From NCBI GenBank assembly GCA_034509735.1, contig JACGWO010000010.1, positions 9,809,193-9,873,192 of the forward strand: DNA of 64,000 nucleotides, in the 5' to 3' direction. Shown here one piece after another: positions 1 through 10,995 of this stretch. The stretch's first letter is position 1. Each line of letters begins with the position of its first letter. Below the pieces are notes generated by a model that saw only the letters and a program-made list of their open reading frames with translations, was not told the origin of the DNA and ran no database searches. The position numbers and the translations under genes are program-made. This DNA comes from Sesamum alatum (Eukaryota > Streptophyta > Magnoliopsida > Lamiales > Pedaliaceae).

Positions 1-1684
1 GAGAGGTCAAATTGTGGCTCATGAATTCAAAAGGATGATGTCAACTTAGTTGCTTGTATTCCCCAACTCATTGCTTTTTCTTCCACACCCAAGTGTTTGA
101 AGCATACACACTTTCGAACAGGATTTTTTTTTTTCAAGTTTCACTTTCCTGTTTGAATCGTTTCCTCTTTTTCCTCATTCATCATTTTCTTCTTCTTCTC
201 TTTTTTTCCTTTCTCTTTTTTTTTCATTGCTTTCTTTTTCATTTTTTTTTCTTTCTTAGGTCTAGCAACATGTCTCCCATATGCCCCTTGAACCACTTCA
301 CTAGCTCTTTTTCGCGTCGACGTACAAGCAACCATATTAACATCATCCCCTTGAAAGGGTTCAAAAGTCTCTGCAGGCAATAACCAAGAAAGGGATAATC
401 GGCTTAAAATGCGGTTTTACCAAGAAAATAGAGGCCAAGGCTCAAACGAGTTTTCTAGGGATGAGTTTTCGATAGGCTCTTTTCAAGGTTAATCGGCTAT
501 TCCTAAGTGCCCTTATCACTTTCACACACTAATATGCAAGAATGTGGCCTCAAAATGTATTACACAAGCAAGTTCTAGAATGCACACACTAAGTACGATG
601 CCCTCAATTGAAAGAAATATACAAGCACTATTTGAATGCAAGTGCTTAGGCTCAAAAGCTCACATAAAGGGTTTTAGTATTGATTCTTGAACGTTGTTCG
701 TCTAATGCAATCAATGGGACATCTTTCACACACAACATTTTTTGTGCCACTAGTGTTCATTCCGCCTACTAATCTCAACTTAAACCACAAATTCGTATTG
801 GCTTCGGGGACAACACGAAACAACATGCAAGGAATTTAGTTCAAGTTATAGGACAATCCACACATTTTGTTTCAAAGATCAACTAATTTCAAGCAAAAAT
901 TACGGTGTTTATGACACATACTCTGTCCTTAAAACAGCAATTTTACTCAGAAATTTCACTCCACAAAAAAAATCAAGTCCCAACACAAATATCAACCAAT
1001 GCCAGCAGCAAAAGAAATCACAAGAATTATTAAGCCCATAACCACATTCACCAACATGCCAAATCATGCACAAACCTCCCCCACACCAAGTACATACATT
1101 GTCCCCAATGTATGCACATACAACCACACATAACAAAGGAATGAAAAGTGAAAGAGAAATAGAGAGCATCCCTGAAATATGTGGTGACGGCAAAGCGGGC
1201 TAGGCGGGGGGTGGTGGGGGTATAGATACCCCTAAAGCAGTCAAGACCGCATCAAGCTTGCAGTGCATCCATGCATCAGATAGCTCCAGCCGGGTCAGTC
1301 GGCCTCCGAGGATAGGGTGGGTGGCGGCCGTGAGTGGATCCCCCAACAGATTTGCCTCTCTTTTTAGGCGTGATCACGCCTAAACGACCCCTCAAATCTG
1401 TGCGTCTCGTGGAATCTCGTAGTGGACAGCGGGTGCTTAAGACAGAATAGACAGTGGAATAAGGCGTGATCACGCCTTATCTCGCCGTGAGGTCTATCGG
1501 GTTTAGAACATGGTGCTGCATTTGGTATCAGACAGGGCGTGATCACGCCCTATAAGAACGTCAAATCTGCGGAGGTGAGAAGAAAAATCCTGAACTAAAA
1601 GTTCAAAAGAAAGCATATAAAGCGCCGGGTTGCCTCCAGACAAGCGCAATTTTTTAACGTCGTTATGCTCAACGGATGACCTCA
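1..1684 (-). mobile_element. 3' noncoding part of an Athila-like gypsy element
   Basis: No convincing gene is visible. The stretch lies downstream, on the minus strand, of gypsy gag and integrase remnants, and its plus strand carries the phrase 'acattgtccccaatgta' near 1097-1113, which I recall as common in 3' regions of Athila-like elements. A pyrimidine-rich tract (about 122-260) produces spurious lysine- or phenylalanine-rich ORFs. Palindromes built on GGCGTGATCACGCC lie at 1366-1551. No 3' LTR matching 3134-4403 was found, so the element probably continues left of the window. Assignment is by position and partial recognition only. Confidence 0.5.
1366..1551. repeat. Three perfect palindromes on a GGCGTGATCACGCC core
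   Basis: Perfect palindromes of 16 bp (1366-1381), 22 bp (1459-1480) and 18 bp (1534-1551) share the core GGCGTGATCACGCC. A fourth copy with one mismatch lies at 4183-4200 in the LTR, inside a longer shared context (ggtatc-ga-agggcgtgatcacg). Each could form a hairpin in RNA or bind a dimeric protein. Their function is unknown. Confidence 0.9.
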
Positions 1685-2179
1685 TTATCCTTGCTTAGAC
1701 TGCGGCAGTGACGCCAAGGCAATATCCACGATGCTTGTGACTTTATCACAACCAAGAGATGATTTCGATCGATGGCCATTCACCGTGTTGAGACTTTTAA
1801 TTCTCGCTATACCATGAGGAAAAACATTAACACCTTCAAAACGACCAAGCCAAAAAGAACTCGACTTACCTGGGATGAGCTTCAAGCGATATTTGTAGAA
1901 TAACACCTTTGTCCCAACCTCAAATAGCTTCTTCAAAATCATATGATCATGAAATCTCCATGTTTTCTCCCTGCAACTTCTCAAATCTACTATTCCATCC
2001 AACTTTCGTTCATTCTGCTCTGTAAACAATCCTTCTAAAATAATGGCAGATAATGCTTCTCGTACACCAAAATAGAGATCTTTTAGGTGGTTGGGCAAGT
2101 CTTTCAACTTCAGTGGGGATGCCTTCATGAAGGTATTCATAATCTCCTTCTCATGCTCATCCTCCTTTGATTTTGTCAT
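1685..2179 (-). pseudogene. Deletion-fused gypsy ORF: gag/protease remnant joined to integrase C terminus
   Basis: This is an open frame of 164 codons read on the minus strand. Residues 1-18 resemble the gag/protease segment of Athila elements (KSKEDEHEKEIMNTF). Residues about 20-60 resemble the linker before reverse transcriptase (LKLKDLPNHLKDLYFG). From about residue 68 it matches the C-terminal end of gypsy integrase (KTWRFHDHMILKK, KVLFYKYRLKLIPGK, NVFPHG, TVNGHR). Protease active site, RT, RNase H and the integrase DDE core are all absent, so at least two in-frame internal deletions are inferred. The frame has no stop, but a functional product is unlikely. It lies between gag remnants and the element's 3' region, in the expected order for a minus-strand element. 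Confidence 0.7.
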
Positions 2180-2229
2180 CCTGTAGGGGGGAGGAAGAGC
2201 GCAAGTATTAGATGAAGAATGTGGGTTTG

Positions 2230-2953
2230 GGCATCGGTGTCTTTGAGAGCCTTATCAACTTCATTGGGTTTCAACGGTGCTTGTTCAATTGGGTGGATCT
2301 CTTTCCCACTCCGAAGTGTTATAGCACTAACATTTGCCCTTGGATTTGTCTATGTTTGCGACGGTAGCTTCCCGGATGTTTGAGCTTCCAACCTACTGAT
2401 CAATGTCGCTAACTGCGGGAATTGGTTCCCCAAGTGTTGCAAGTCGGCCTCTGTCTTTTGGAAGTCGCCTCTATCCTCTCTTGAAATTGTTGAGTAGTAA
2501 CAGCTAGGGATTTGACAATGTCCTCTAAACTCATACTTGAATTTGATGCTTGAGGTGGGGTTTGTGCGAGTGCCGGCGGAAATTGGTTAAAGAATTGTGG
2601 TTGTCTTGATTGCTCCCCGTGACCCCAATAACTAAAGTTTGGGTGGTCTTTCCACCCCGGGTTGTAGAAATTGGAGTAAGGACATATTTCTGTTGGGGTT
2701 GCCCGGGAAATCCCCTACGGCATTCACTTTTGGCAACGCTCCTTGTTGCAACGATGAGCATGCTTCGGTTGGATGTTTATGGTCTGAGCATATCCTACAC
2801 ACCACTGCTCCTTGAATCTTTCCTACAGCCATTTGGTGTACAAAAAATAGTTAGTTCAGAGAGTTTTTCTGCCAAATCATTAGTGTTTACCTCGTTAACT
2901 TGTTGAACATCCCAATCTCTTCGACATCCATACTGTCTATGATTCTCAGCCAT
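2230..2953 (-). pseudogene. Athila-like gag C-terminal remnant
   Basis: On the minus strand, fragments in different frames resemble the C-terminal half of gypsy gag. A zinc-knuckle-like CRICSDHKHPTEAC lies near 2758-2799, followed by NAVGDFPGNPNR and GVERPPKL, which correspond to the asparagine/proline-rich stretch after the knuckle in Athila gags. Further on, a segment reads like NPRANVSAITLRSGKEI, typical of the gag-protease boundary, and leads into the fused ORF at 1685-2179. Gag would coat the element's RNA in virus-like particles. Frameshifts and stops between the pieces show it is dead. Limits are approximate. Confidence 0.6.
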
Positions 2954-3110
2954 GGTAGGAATCTATTGTCTTGTTGCCATCTCGTTTTCAATTTTCCCAA
3001 AAATAGATACAATACCAACAATTAGTCTATATCAAGCACGAAGATCACTGCCAAACAAAAAGATTAGCAAGGGAAAAGGCACAAAACTAGACTAAGAAAC
3101 TAAAAATAGT

Positions 3111-3128
3111 TCCCCGGCAACGGCGCCA
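3111..3128 (-). promoter_or_regulatory. Primer binding site, tRNA-Asp type
   Basis: The plus strand reads TCCCCGGCAACGGCGCCA, so the minus strand carries TGGCGCCGTTGCCGGGGA, the primer binding site known from Athila-type gypsy elements and complementary to a tRNA-Asp 3' end. It sits 5 bp inside the LTR at 3134-4403, which fixes that LTR as the 5' LTR of a minus-strand element. Confidence 0.85.
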
Positions 3129-3133
3129 AAATT

Positions 3134-4403
3134 TGATCAGTTGTCGAAGCCGTCAAATATAAAAACTGATTCTAAACTGTAGTAGTCGTGGAACTAGGTC
3201 GAATCCCAAGGGAACTATCGACTAATTTCTTGATCTAGTTGTAGTAACCAAAAAGGGGGGTATGAATTGAGTACTAATTATGAATTAACTAGAACTAAAT
3301 TAAAAAGCAGGAGTAAATAACTGAGATGAGATTATAGATGAAAAGTCTAATTCAAGGGGTTCGTCACACCAATCATTATATCTATCATAGGTCACTAAGG
3401 GTTAGTTCCATAACCAAGCATTCAACTTTAAAATTCATTAGGATAGCCATAATAAATTCCCGTTTTTCTATTGTAATGGATTTGACTCAAGCATCTAAAT
3501 CCAAACTTATTATATCAAGACTGGGCATGATAGCTTTCCATATCACATCAGTAATAACATATGCATCAATAAAAACAATTGAATCTAGATCAAACAATCG
3601 AGATAGCTGCAATTATCTAACCTAGTTTTCTCGTCCCCACAACTAAATCATGCAAAGTACATAATAAATTTGCTCGCTACTCATATCATTCATTCATGAC
3701 AATTACAGATCACTAAACTCATGGATAGCAATAGAATAATTAATATCAAATTGAATTGTCAGATCTATCAATAATAATCATTCCATTCACAGTAAATCAA
3801 GATGAGAAATACTCGATGAAATTAGATAAATTCAAGACCTCAAAACATAACAATTGGGTTTAACGTTTTCCTTGAATCGGAATAGAGAAATTAGCTACTA
3901 AACATGTTCGTAGAAAAACAAGATATTCTAAACGAAAGCATGAATTAGAGGAAGAGAGAAAAACGATGATCCAAAGATGATTCTTCTCTGCATTCTTGTC
4001 TTCCTTTTATACTTGAGAGTCCCCTTTCAATGCGACTTCAGAGTCTTCCTTTCATGCAACTTCAGAGTCCTCTTTTTATGCAACTTTAGAATCCTCTTTC
4101 TATGCGTGTCTCTTCCGTAAAATCAGGAAAGAGATCTTTTCAAAACTCTTCTTCTTTTCCCGCATAGACTCGGGTATCGGATAGGGCGTGATCACGTCCT
4201 AATGGTTGTTCAAGTATGCTCATGACTGTTTGCACTTGATCTCTTTTCTGTCTTCCTTTGGGGCTTTTTAACTTTTTTTCTTCACAACGGATCAATCTCG
4301 ATCCTTTATTCAAAAACCGCATAATTCGACCATAAATGGGAAGGAAACCTTTACAAACCATTCGAATTAAGCATGCATATGAGAGATGAAATGCACCCTA
4401 TCA
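3134..4403 (-). mobile_element. 5' LTR of the Athila-like gypsy element
   Basis: The segment begins TGATCAG beside the primer binding site and ends CCCTATCA, giving TGAT/ATCA terminal inverted bases. Its size, about 1270 bp, suits Athila-type LTRs. It carries an imperfect copy (4183-4200) of the palindrome repeated in the 3' region at 1366-1551. No partner LTR is visible in the window. The outer boundary at 4403 rests only on the terminal inverted bases. Confidence 0.65.
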
Positions 4404-5722
4404 GGGGGGATCATCCAACCGTTGGGACTCTCCACCGAATTTGAGGGGGATGCAACATTATCTAACAACTAGGTCATGCTGCCCCAAATTCATGATCTTC
4501 TCCAACCAACTGAATGTTGCCTATAAATAGAGACCTCCGTCAGCAGGAGAAGACAAGTTTTTACCCTTTTATGACAACTTGAACCTTTGACACTACAACT
4601 TAAGCCTATATTCTCCGATTTTCACCTTCATGCTACCACTTTAGCTTGAAGGAACACTTGTAAATCATACTTAGCTTGATTTCAATATCAATCTCTCATT
4701 TGTACATGTAACACGAGGAATAACACTCTCATTTTCACTCTTTTATTTCTTTGCATTTTACTTTATTATTTTGCACTCTAACTAGATCGAGCACCATATT
4801 TTTTCTCGCATTAGTACACATTTCAATTTTTTTTTAAATTATTGTTGGGTACCCTAACGGGTTTTCAGGTGTTATTTTTCTACTCAGAACTCGGCCTGAT
4901 ATTAATTTAGTTAGGTTTCCATTTACCCGAACCCGTTTAGTTATCTAACATACCCGATTCGTTGAGTTCAAATCCGATTGAATTGGATCAGGACCCAAAC
5001 AATCGATCCGAATATCCACCTTTAGTGTAAAAAGAGAAAAAGGGGTCCGTTATTTTTATATTAGACCCAATTTCGAGCCTATACCATTATAATAACTATC
5101 ATGGATGTGAGTAGGGTCTAGACCCTAAAATACCTGCTTATCTGGGTATCAACGAGTAAATTCTATTGCTCTAAAATTCATGTGTTGCCTATTAATTAAA
5201 ATCATTGAATTTGTAAAATTTTTTTTATAAATCAATGGATTAGATTTATTTTCCATCTAAGCTTCTTGAATTTTGTATATAGTTTATTAATTTTTTTACA
5301 TATTGATATTTTGAAAATATTTGCCAAAGTTCTTCATCTTTTATTTTCGTAACGACAACTCTAAATTAATTATGATAAGATTAATTTGAACGTAAAGTGA
5401 TAGTTTAGAAAATGAAAAAATACTTAGAAAAATTTAAATGAGTTAACCTCGACTAATATATGGAACTAATAAAAAAAATAATTTGAATTGTAAAAAACTC
5501 ATCAAATAAAAGTTGAACGCAATTTCAAATGGATAATATATAGTTTTCATACTTTTTTTCCTACCCGATTTTTTAATATTTGTTCTTATCTCAGATTTAT
5601 GCCAATTGTGTAATTAATAACGGTCTATTATTTGAACATTCAAGATCATTATTTATATTTTGATGACGTTTAATTAGCCTATGTTAAAAATTAGAATAAC
5701 TTTTAATTTATTGTATCAATAG
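4404..5722. other. AT-rich spacer with an LTR-like promoter fragment
   Basis: No gene is visible. A TATA box (CCTATAAATAGAG, about 4519-4531) is followed within 250 bp by a pyrimidine-rich leader-like sequence, resembling the promoter and R region of an LTR on the plus strand, but neither LTR boundary nor coding sequence was found. Around 4910-5020 there are iterated 'acccga' and 'atccga' words. The rest (about 5150-5720) is AT-rich without recognisable structure. Confidence 0.35.
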
Positions 5723-6548
5723 TGATGCGTACCGAAATTCAACAGTACCACAAAAGTCGAGGGACCTTTACGAAAATTCCAAGATTGAAGGGGAACTAAC
5801 CTTCACGAAAATTCCAAGATTGAGGGGGGACTAATCTAGGTAATGGGTAAGACCCAACAAAAATAATAATGGGAGTTGAAAGAGTTCGTCCTTGGGTTTG
5901 AGTGGAGTGGACCTTGAATTTCTGCAAACTATGAAAAGGGGACCTATAAAAAAAACGTTCGCAAGCGCTCAAGTTAGTAAGCAGATATGGGAGAATAAAT
6001 TTGAATAAAGTAATGAAACGGTGAGATTTCGTGAACAATGAGCATAAAAATGAATTTAGTGCTAGTTGAGAGCATAGATCCGTGTGCTAGAGTGTAAAGA
6101 AAATGTTACTTGTGCTAGCCAAGTAGGCCGATATTCATAGAGGAAGACCCATGGTTGGGAAGGACTCTTTGTTGACCTAGACTCTCGGAGGGTCAAGCAC
6201 CGGCCTTCCTAGACTTCTGCAGCGTTGGGACTCCTAAAAAGTAGGAGGGTGGTTGGAGGAGTCTTGCGAAAATAAGGATAAGACTAGAGCTACCCTTATC
6301 TGGACTTCCTGATGGGTTTGGGCCTTTGCCCTGGGTTTCCCCAATTGGACTCCCATCATTTGCCCGAGATGGGCCTTTCCCTTCAGTGGGGGAGAGGCCC
6401 GACTGGTCCCCCCCTGGGCTGGACCGGTGTTCCTTTCGGGCCACCTCCGAGTGTGTGCGGGCTCTTGTATGGGGCTTTGATATTTCTCCTTGGGCTCCCA
6501 AGGACCTCATTAGTCCTTTGGGCCAAGTATTTTAGTACATATTAATCA
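5723..6548 (-). mobile_element. 3' LTR of element A
   Basis: The segment starts TGATGCG and ends about ATTAATCA. From about 5870 it parallels the LTR at 23032-23722 (for example AAAGAGTTCGTCC and GGACCTTGAATTTCTGCAAA in this copy). It contains about 135 bp (roughly 5730-5870) absent from the other LTR, including a near-duplication of 'ttacgaaaattccaagattga'. Flanking sequence on the internal side (CAGAGTGGGGAC on the minus strand) can serve as a polypurine tract. Next to it is an 18-20 bp plus-strand G run at about 6562. Confidence 0.8.
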
Positions 6549-7080
6549 GTCCCCACTCTGAGGAGGGGGGGGGGGGGGGATTACTACCATTCCCAATCAA
6601 AGTAGGAGCCTTTTGAGGGAGCGAGGGGGTTTGTCCTTCCTTCCTTCCCAGTTAGTCCTAGGCGAGCTTTCTTTCTTGCTAAGGGAAGTGTGACAGTTGT
6701 GTAGGGCAATGAGCTCCTTGCGTCAAACTCGTCATGATGGTTGGGGCTGCCTTTATGGCAGACTAGGGTGTAGGTCTTCACAGAGGCTACGCGCGTGGTG
6801 GCCACGCGCCATTCGTGGAAGACAGTTACTGCTAACCGCCCACGTCAGTTGGTTTGCTACTTGGTAACCGCCCAATGAGAGGCGGTTATTTACACGCTCT
6901 TTAGGTAATTGAATCCTTCCCATGTTCTCTTCCTTCAATCGCATTATTATTCTTTCTCACTCCATTCTTCCGTCTTTCCATGTCTTTGCAAGAGGGAATT
7001 GCAACTTTATACACCCTTCCACCAACCCTGTAAGTTGATCTTCCTTACTCTCGCCTTTTCTTTAGGATTTTTGTGCAAAA
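6549..7080. other. Element A noncoding segment between antisense ORF and 3' LTR
   Basis: No gene is supported here. The G run at about 6562-6579 and a pyrimidine-rich stretch (about 6920-7060) just ahead of the antisense ORF start could be that ORF's leader on the plus strand. Nothing else is recognised. Confidence 0.4.
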
Positions 7081-8235
7081 ATGTCTTCTTCCACCCTTTC
7101 TGACGAGTCAATCAGGTTGGAGAATGAGTTGGAGGCGATGATCCCTCCAAAGCTTTCTCTATGGGCATGGGCCTTGGCCTTTCAGCCTTTAGAGATGGCA
7201 AGAGGTGGAGCCTAAGGAACTTTTAACGAGCTCCTCGATGAATGGTTGACGAGGAGCACGAAGTGTCGGATGAGAGAGAAAGTTTGGCTGGGGGGACGTT
7301 GAGGAAGGATCTTCCCTAGGAGGGGAGAGAGATGAGCCGCAAAAGGCAGAAGAAGTGGAGAAAGAGGAAGAAATGGAGGCAAGTCTGACCCTGTTGGAGA
7401 GGGCTTCCTTTTTTCGAGCTTCTGATGCTGCCTATCTGCGGGAGGAGTACAAGATTCCCTTGGGTTACACTATTTATGTCCCTTCTCCAGAGAGTTCATC
7501 GGAGCTGCCTCCGCCTGGTTGTTTAGGCTTTTATTGGGCCCAATTGAGGGCTGATCTTAGGTTCCCCATTTCCTCATTCTATCAAGATGTTTCTAGGTTG
7601 TTAAGGGTTCCTCTAAACCAGCTAGCCCCTAACTCCTTCCGGCTTCTTGCGACTTTTGCCCTGATCTTCATGAATCACAATTGGCTCGTCACTAGCCAAA
7701 ACTTTTATTTTTGTTTTCAATTGAGGAAGTCCGATCCTGGGACCTTCCACTTCTTCCCTAGACAGGGAATTCGTTTCCTCTCCGCTCCTAGCGTGCCTAA
7801 GTCATGGAATGGCAATTTATTTTTCGTGTGCCCCCTCCCTTGGTCCTTCCCTTGTGAATGGGTTTTTGATCTTCCTCCAGCTGATCCCATATATGGGAAC
7901 TTTTCCAGAGGAATTAAATTAGGACACCTATGATGTTCGGGGCCTTATAGACGAGAGACTTCTCTTTCACTTTGGGCTGAATCCCTTGGAGGACCCTCTG
8001 GGTACCCTTCATTTTTGTTCTCTGATTCTTATGGTTTATGTTGGCATTTCTGAATGATGATTTTGATTTTTTTACTTTTGCAGAGAAAGTTATGTTCGAT
8101 AAACTTCTAAGGGAGAGTGCTCAGGAGAGTCCTGTAGGGACTCCAATCGCTACCAAAACTCCTGAATGGACCCCGACCTCTGGTGATGGAAGAGGGAAAT
8201 GACCTGCCCCTTGTCCCAAAGGGGTCCTCCAAGCG
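7081..8235 (+). pseudogene. Antisense extra ORF (aORF) of element A, first part
   Basis: This ORF is read on the plus strand, opposite to gag-pol. A plausible start is ATG at 7081 (MSSSTLSDESIRLENELEAM); after a break the longest frame runs 7355-7933. That frame contains LPPPGCLGFYWAQLRADLRF, LRVPLNQLAPNSFRLLATFA and PGTFHFFPRQGIRFL, which I recognise from plant 'hypothetical' proteins tied to gypsy elements. No enzyme motif is seen and the function is unknown. GT at 8002 and CAG at 8081-8083 may bound an 82-bp intron, after which the frame continues KVMFDKLLRESAQES. Copia-1 interrupts it near 8235, and it resumes at about 15111. A frameshift near 7200-7350 and another near 7920 show decay. 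Confidence 0.65.
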
Positions 8236-8798
8236 GGTTGATCCATATAGATCTCTTCCTCTACGAAACCATTGAGGAAGGCAGTTTTCACGTCCATCTA
8301 CTATATTTTATAGTCATACCATGCGGCTATGGCAAGCAGTATCCGAATAGACTTAGCCATTGCTACGGGCGAGTAGGTTTCCTCAAAATCGACCCCAGGT
8401 TGTTGAGTGTAACCTTTCGTCACAAGCCTGGCTTTGAAGGTTGTAACCTCCCCATCAGCTCCAAGCTTACGTTTGCAGACCCATTAACACCCTACGAGTT
8501 TTACCCCTTTAGGTAGGTCTACTAGGGTCCAAACCTGGTTTGCACCCATCGAGTCCATTTCGAATTTCATGGCCTCAAGCTACTTATCTGGATCGATGTC
8601 CAAAATTGCTTCTCCGTACGTCTTGTGATCATTATCCAACTGACCGATCAGGCCTAGAAATCCGTACATATCAAGTGATTGGGATACTCTGGCCGACCTA
8701 CGAAGGATTGGAACATTATCAGCGGGAACTATTGGCTCAGATGTCACTACCGCCTCATGGGGTACCTCACTTGATTCCTCAAGGAGTACCTCATCACG
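8236..8798 (-). pseudogene. Copia-1 reverse transcriptase, N-terminal remnant
   Basis: Aligned by eye with Copia-2 46377-46970, this carries the integrase-RT linker and the first RT blocks of copia pol on the minus strand. Stops and small indels break the frame and the catalytic YVDD block is missing, because the element ends at about 8235. It continues from the integrase frame without a spacer. Confidence 0.7.
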
Positions 8799-9700
8799 TC
8801 AACTATCCGATGGAAAACTATTTTCCAAGAACACTGTGTTTTGCGAGACAAACACCTTTTGTTCGGAGGGATCATAAAAATAATACCCTGCAGTTTCTTT
8901 TGGATATCCGACGAACCTGCATAACCTAGACCTGGAGTCCAGTTTATCTCCCACTAATCTCTTGACATATGCGGGGCAACCCCACACTTTCAAGTATTTG
9001 TAGGAGGCAGGCTTGCCATGCCATATCTCATATGGCATTTGGGATATCTTTTTAGATAGCACCAAGTTCAAAAGTTTGGCTGCCGTCTCAAGAGTATATC
9101 CCAAGAAAGATAACGGGAGTTCGGTAAAACTCATCATGGATCGGACCATGTCCAACAAGGTCCGATTCCTCCTTTCAGACACACCATTCAACTGTGCTGT
9201 TGCAGGAGGAGTCCACTGAGAGAGAATTCCATTCTCTTTTAGATAATCAATGAATTCTCCACTCAAATACTCTCCACCTGGGTCCGACCGAAGGGCTTTG
9301 ATCTTACGACCGGTTTTGTTCTCTTCTTCAAGTCTGTATTCCTTAAACCTTCCAAAGGCTTCAGACTTGTACCTCATCAGGTAGACATAACCATACCGTG
9401 AGTGATTATCGGTAAAGGTTATGAAGTACGAGTACCAACCCCTAGCCTGAGTATTTAATGGACCACAGATGTCTGTATGGATCAAATCCAACAGACCGTT
9501 GGCTAGCGTGCTTTGTCCAACAAAGAGTTTCTTGGTCATCTTTCCCTTTAGACAGGATTTGCAGGTTGGTAGGTTGTCCAAATCATCTACTTCTAAACTC
9601 TTTGAGTCCACCAACCTTCTTATCCTATCCTTAGAAATATGACCTAACCTTGCATGCCAAATCTGTGCATTATCTTGATATCATGTTTTCGTTTGTGTTC
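8799..9700 (-). pseudogene. Copia-1 integrase
   Basis: The frame 9614-8799 (minus strand, 271 codons) covers the copia integrase: zinc-finger cysteines CKSCLKGKM, core aspartates in LIHTDICGP and LRSDPGGEY, and the glutamate in GVSERRNRTL. The first histidines (about 9620-9660) lie in another frame, so the N terminus is frameshifted. Integrase would insert the cDNA into chromosomal DNA. The motif beside the second aspartate reads SDPGGEY instead of the usual SDRGGEY. The downstream frame runs into decayed RT. Confidence 0.85.
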
Positions 9701-10995
9701 TGAGTCATAATCTAATTAGACTGTTGAAGTATGTATAGACCGTTGACCAATGTACCAAGCAAATGAGACACACCATCTACCAAGCAAATGAGGCACACCA
9801 TCATTGATAATATAAAAACCATTTTTATTGATGGTGAAAAAATAACCCTCCTTATCAAGGATAGGTATGGATCAATATTCTTAATCATGCTAGGTACATT
9901 GAAACAGTCGTTTAGTACAATCCTAACATGACTATTAATGGCTAACTCCATTGATCCTACGGCTTCCGCAGCAACAGCCTTGCCATCGCCTAGCCTCAGG
10001 ATCATCTCATTCTCGGTAAGCCTTCTGCTTCTTTGCAGTGCCTGCAAATCATTGCAGATGTGAGCACCACACCCGATATCCAATACTCATGAAGTATAAT
10101 TAGTTATCATGTTTACTTCAACCACAAACATACCTGAATTGGAGAGGAGTTGTGGGCACTCCCTCTTCCAATGCCCCTTTCCTTGGCAATGCATGTAGAC
10201 ATCATTTGCCTTGGGTCGCTGAGAACCACGGGCCTTCCCTTTCCCTTTGCCCATTCCCACCGGGGGAACCGGGGCGCCAGGAGCGCAGGCAGAGGCCGCG
10301 ACCATCTTCCTTTTGTCCTTCTTCCTCTTCCAGCATCCGGCCCTCTTGCCATTCGCCTTGGAGGTCGAAGCCTCTCCTATCAATACCGTCAATGCCGGCT
10401 TGTGGGTCGTCGCCTTGTATTGCACCAGCATGTTGATCAACACACGAATGGACTTCTCAAGTCCATTCATATTGTAGTTTACAACAAACGGGTCATAGGA
10501 CGGAGGAAGCGACTAAAGGATCACGTCAATGTACGTGTCATTGTTAAACCCAGCTTTAAGGTCCTCGAGCTTCTCCACTAGGGAAAGCATCTTGACCCCA
10601 TGACTTTGTACAGACGATCCTTCAGCTAGCTTGGTGCCAAAGAATGCTTTTGTGGCGGCATATCTAATATGCCTGTCCAGAACCGCATAAACCTCATTCA
10701 TGCGGAGCATTATGGCGGAGACGTTGTCCAGCCTCTCATATTGCTTCTGGATGACGTTAGACATCGAAGCTAATATGATACTACGTACTTTCTAATTGTC
10801 CTCATGCCATTTCTTGAATGTCAAACGTTCTTCTGGCGTGGACTCCTCCGGCAAGTCGCTCGGCGGCGGCTCCTCTAAGACGTAGCCTTGGTTCTCAAAA
10901 CCGAGGACAATCCTCAGGTTTCTTAGCTAGTCCGAGTAGTTCGTTCCGTTAAACTTATTAGTCTCAAGTACCATGGTCAAAGGATTCTTAGACAT
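9701..10995 (-). pseudogene. Copia-1 gag and protease
   Basis: On the minus strand gag probably starts at ATG 10995-10993 and runs in several frames: IQKQYERLDNVSAIMLRMNE, then VEKLEDLKAGFNNDTYIDV, then MNGLEKSIRVLINMLVQYKA. The zinc knuckle has the C-X2-C-X4-H-X4-C pattern but its frame reads through MHCQGKGHWKREC. The protease follows with MDIGCGAHICNDLQ where the related copy has LDTGCGAH, so the catalytic DTG is DIG. A stop (TGA at the Ser-Trp-Val position near 10088) separates gag from protease. Gag would coat RNA and protease would cut the polyprotein. Confidence 0.8.

Noticed and set aside
54..383. Long Phe/Leu-rich frame on + and Lys-rich frame on -
   Set aside because: Both come from a pyrimidine-rich low-complexity tract; no motif or codon pattern supports a gene.
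4500..4760. Possible pararetrovirus or LTR promoter (TATAAATAG followed by leader-like sequence)
   Set aside because: No coding motif, primer binding site or second copy supports a virus or a defined element; kept only as an LTR-like fragment.
6312..6545. Overlapping plus-strand frames of about 70 codons
   Set aside because: They lie in the LTR of element A and have no counterpart in the second LTR.
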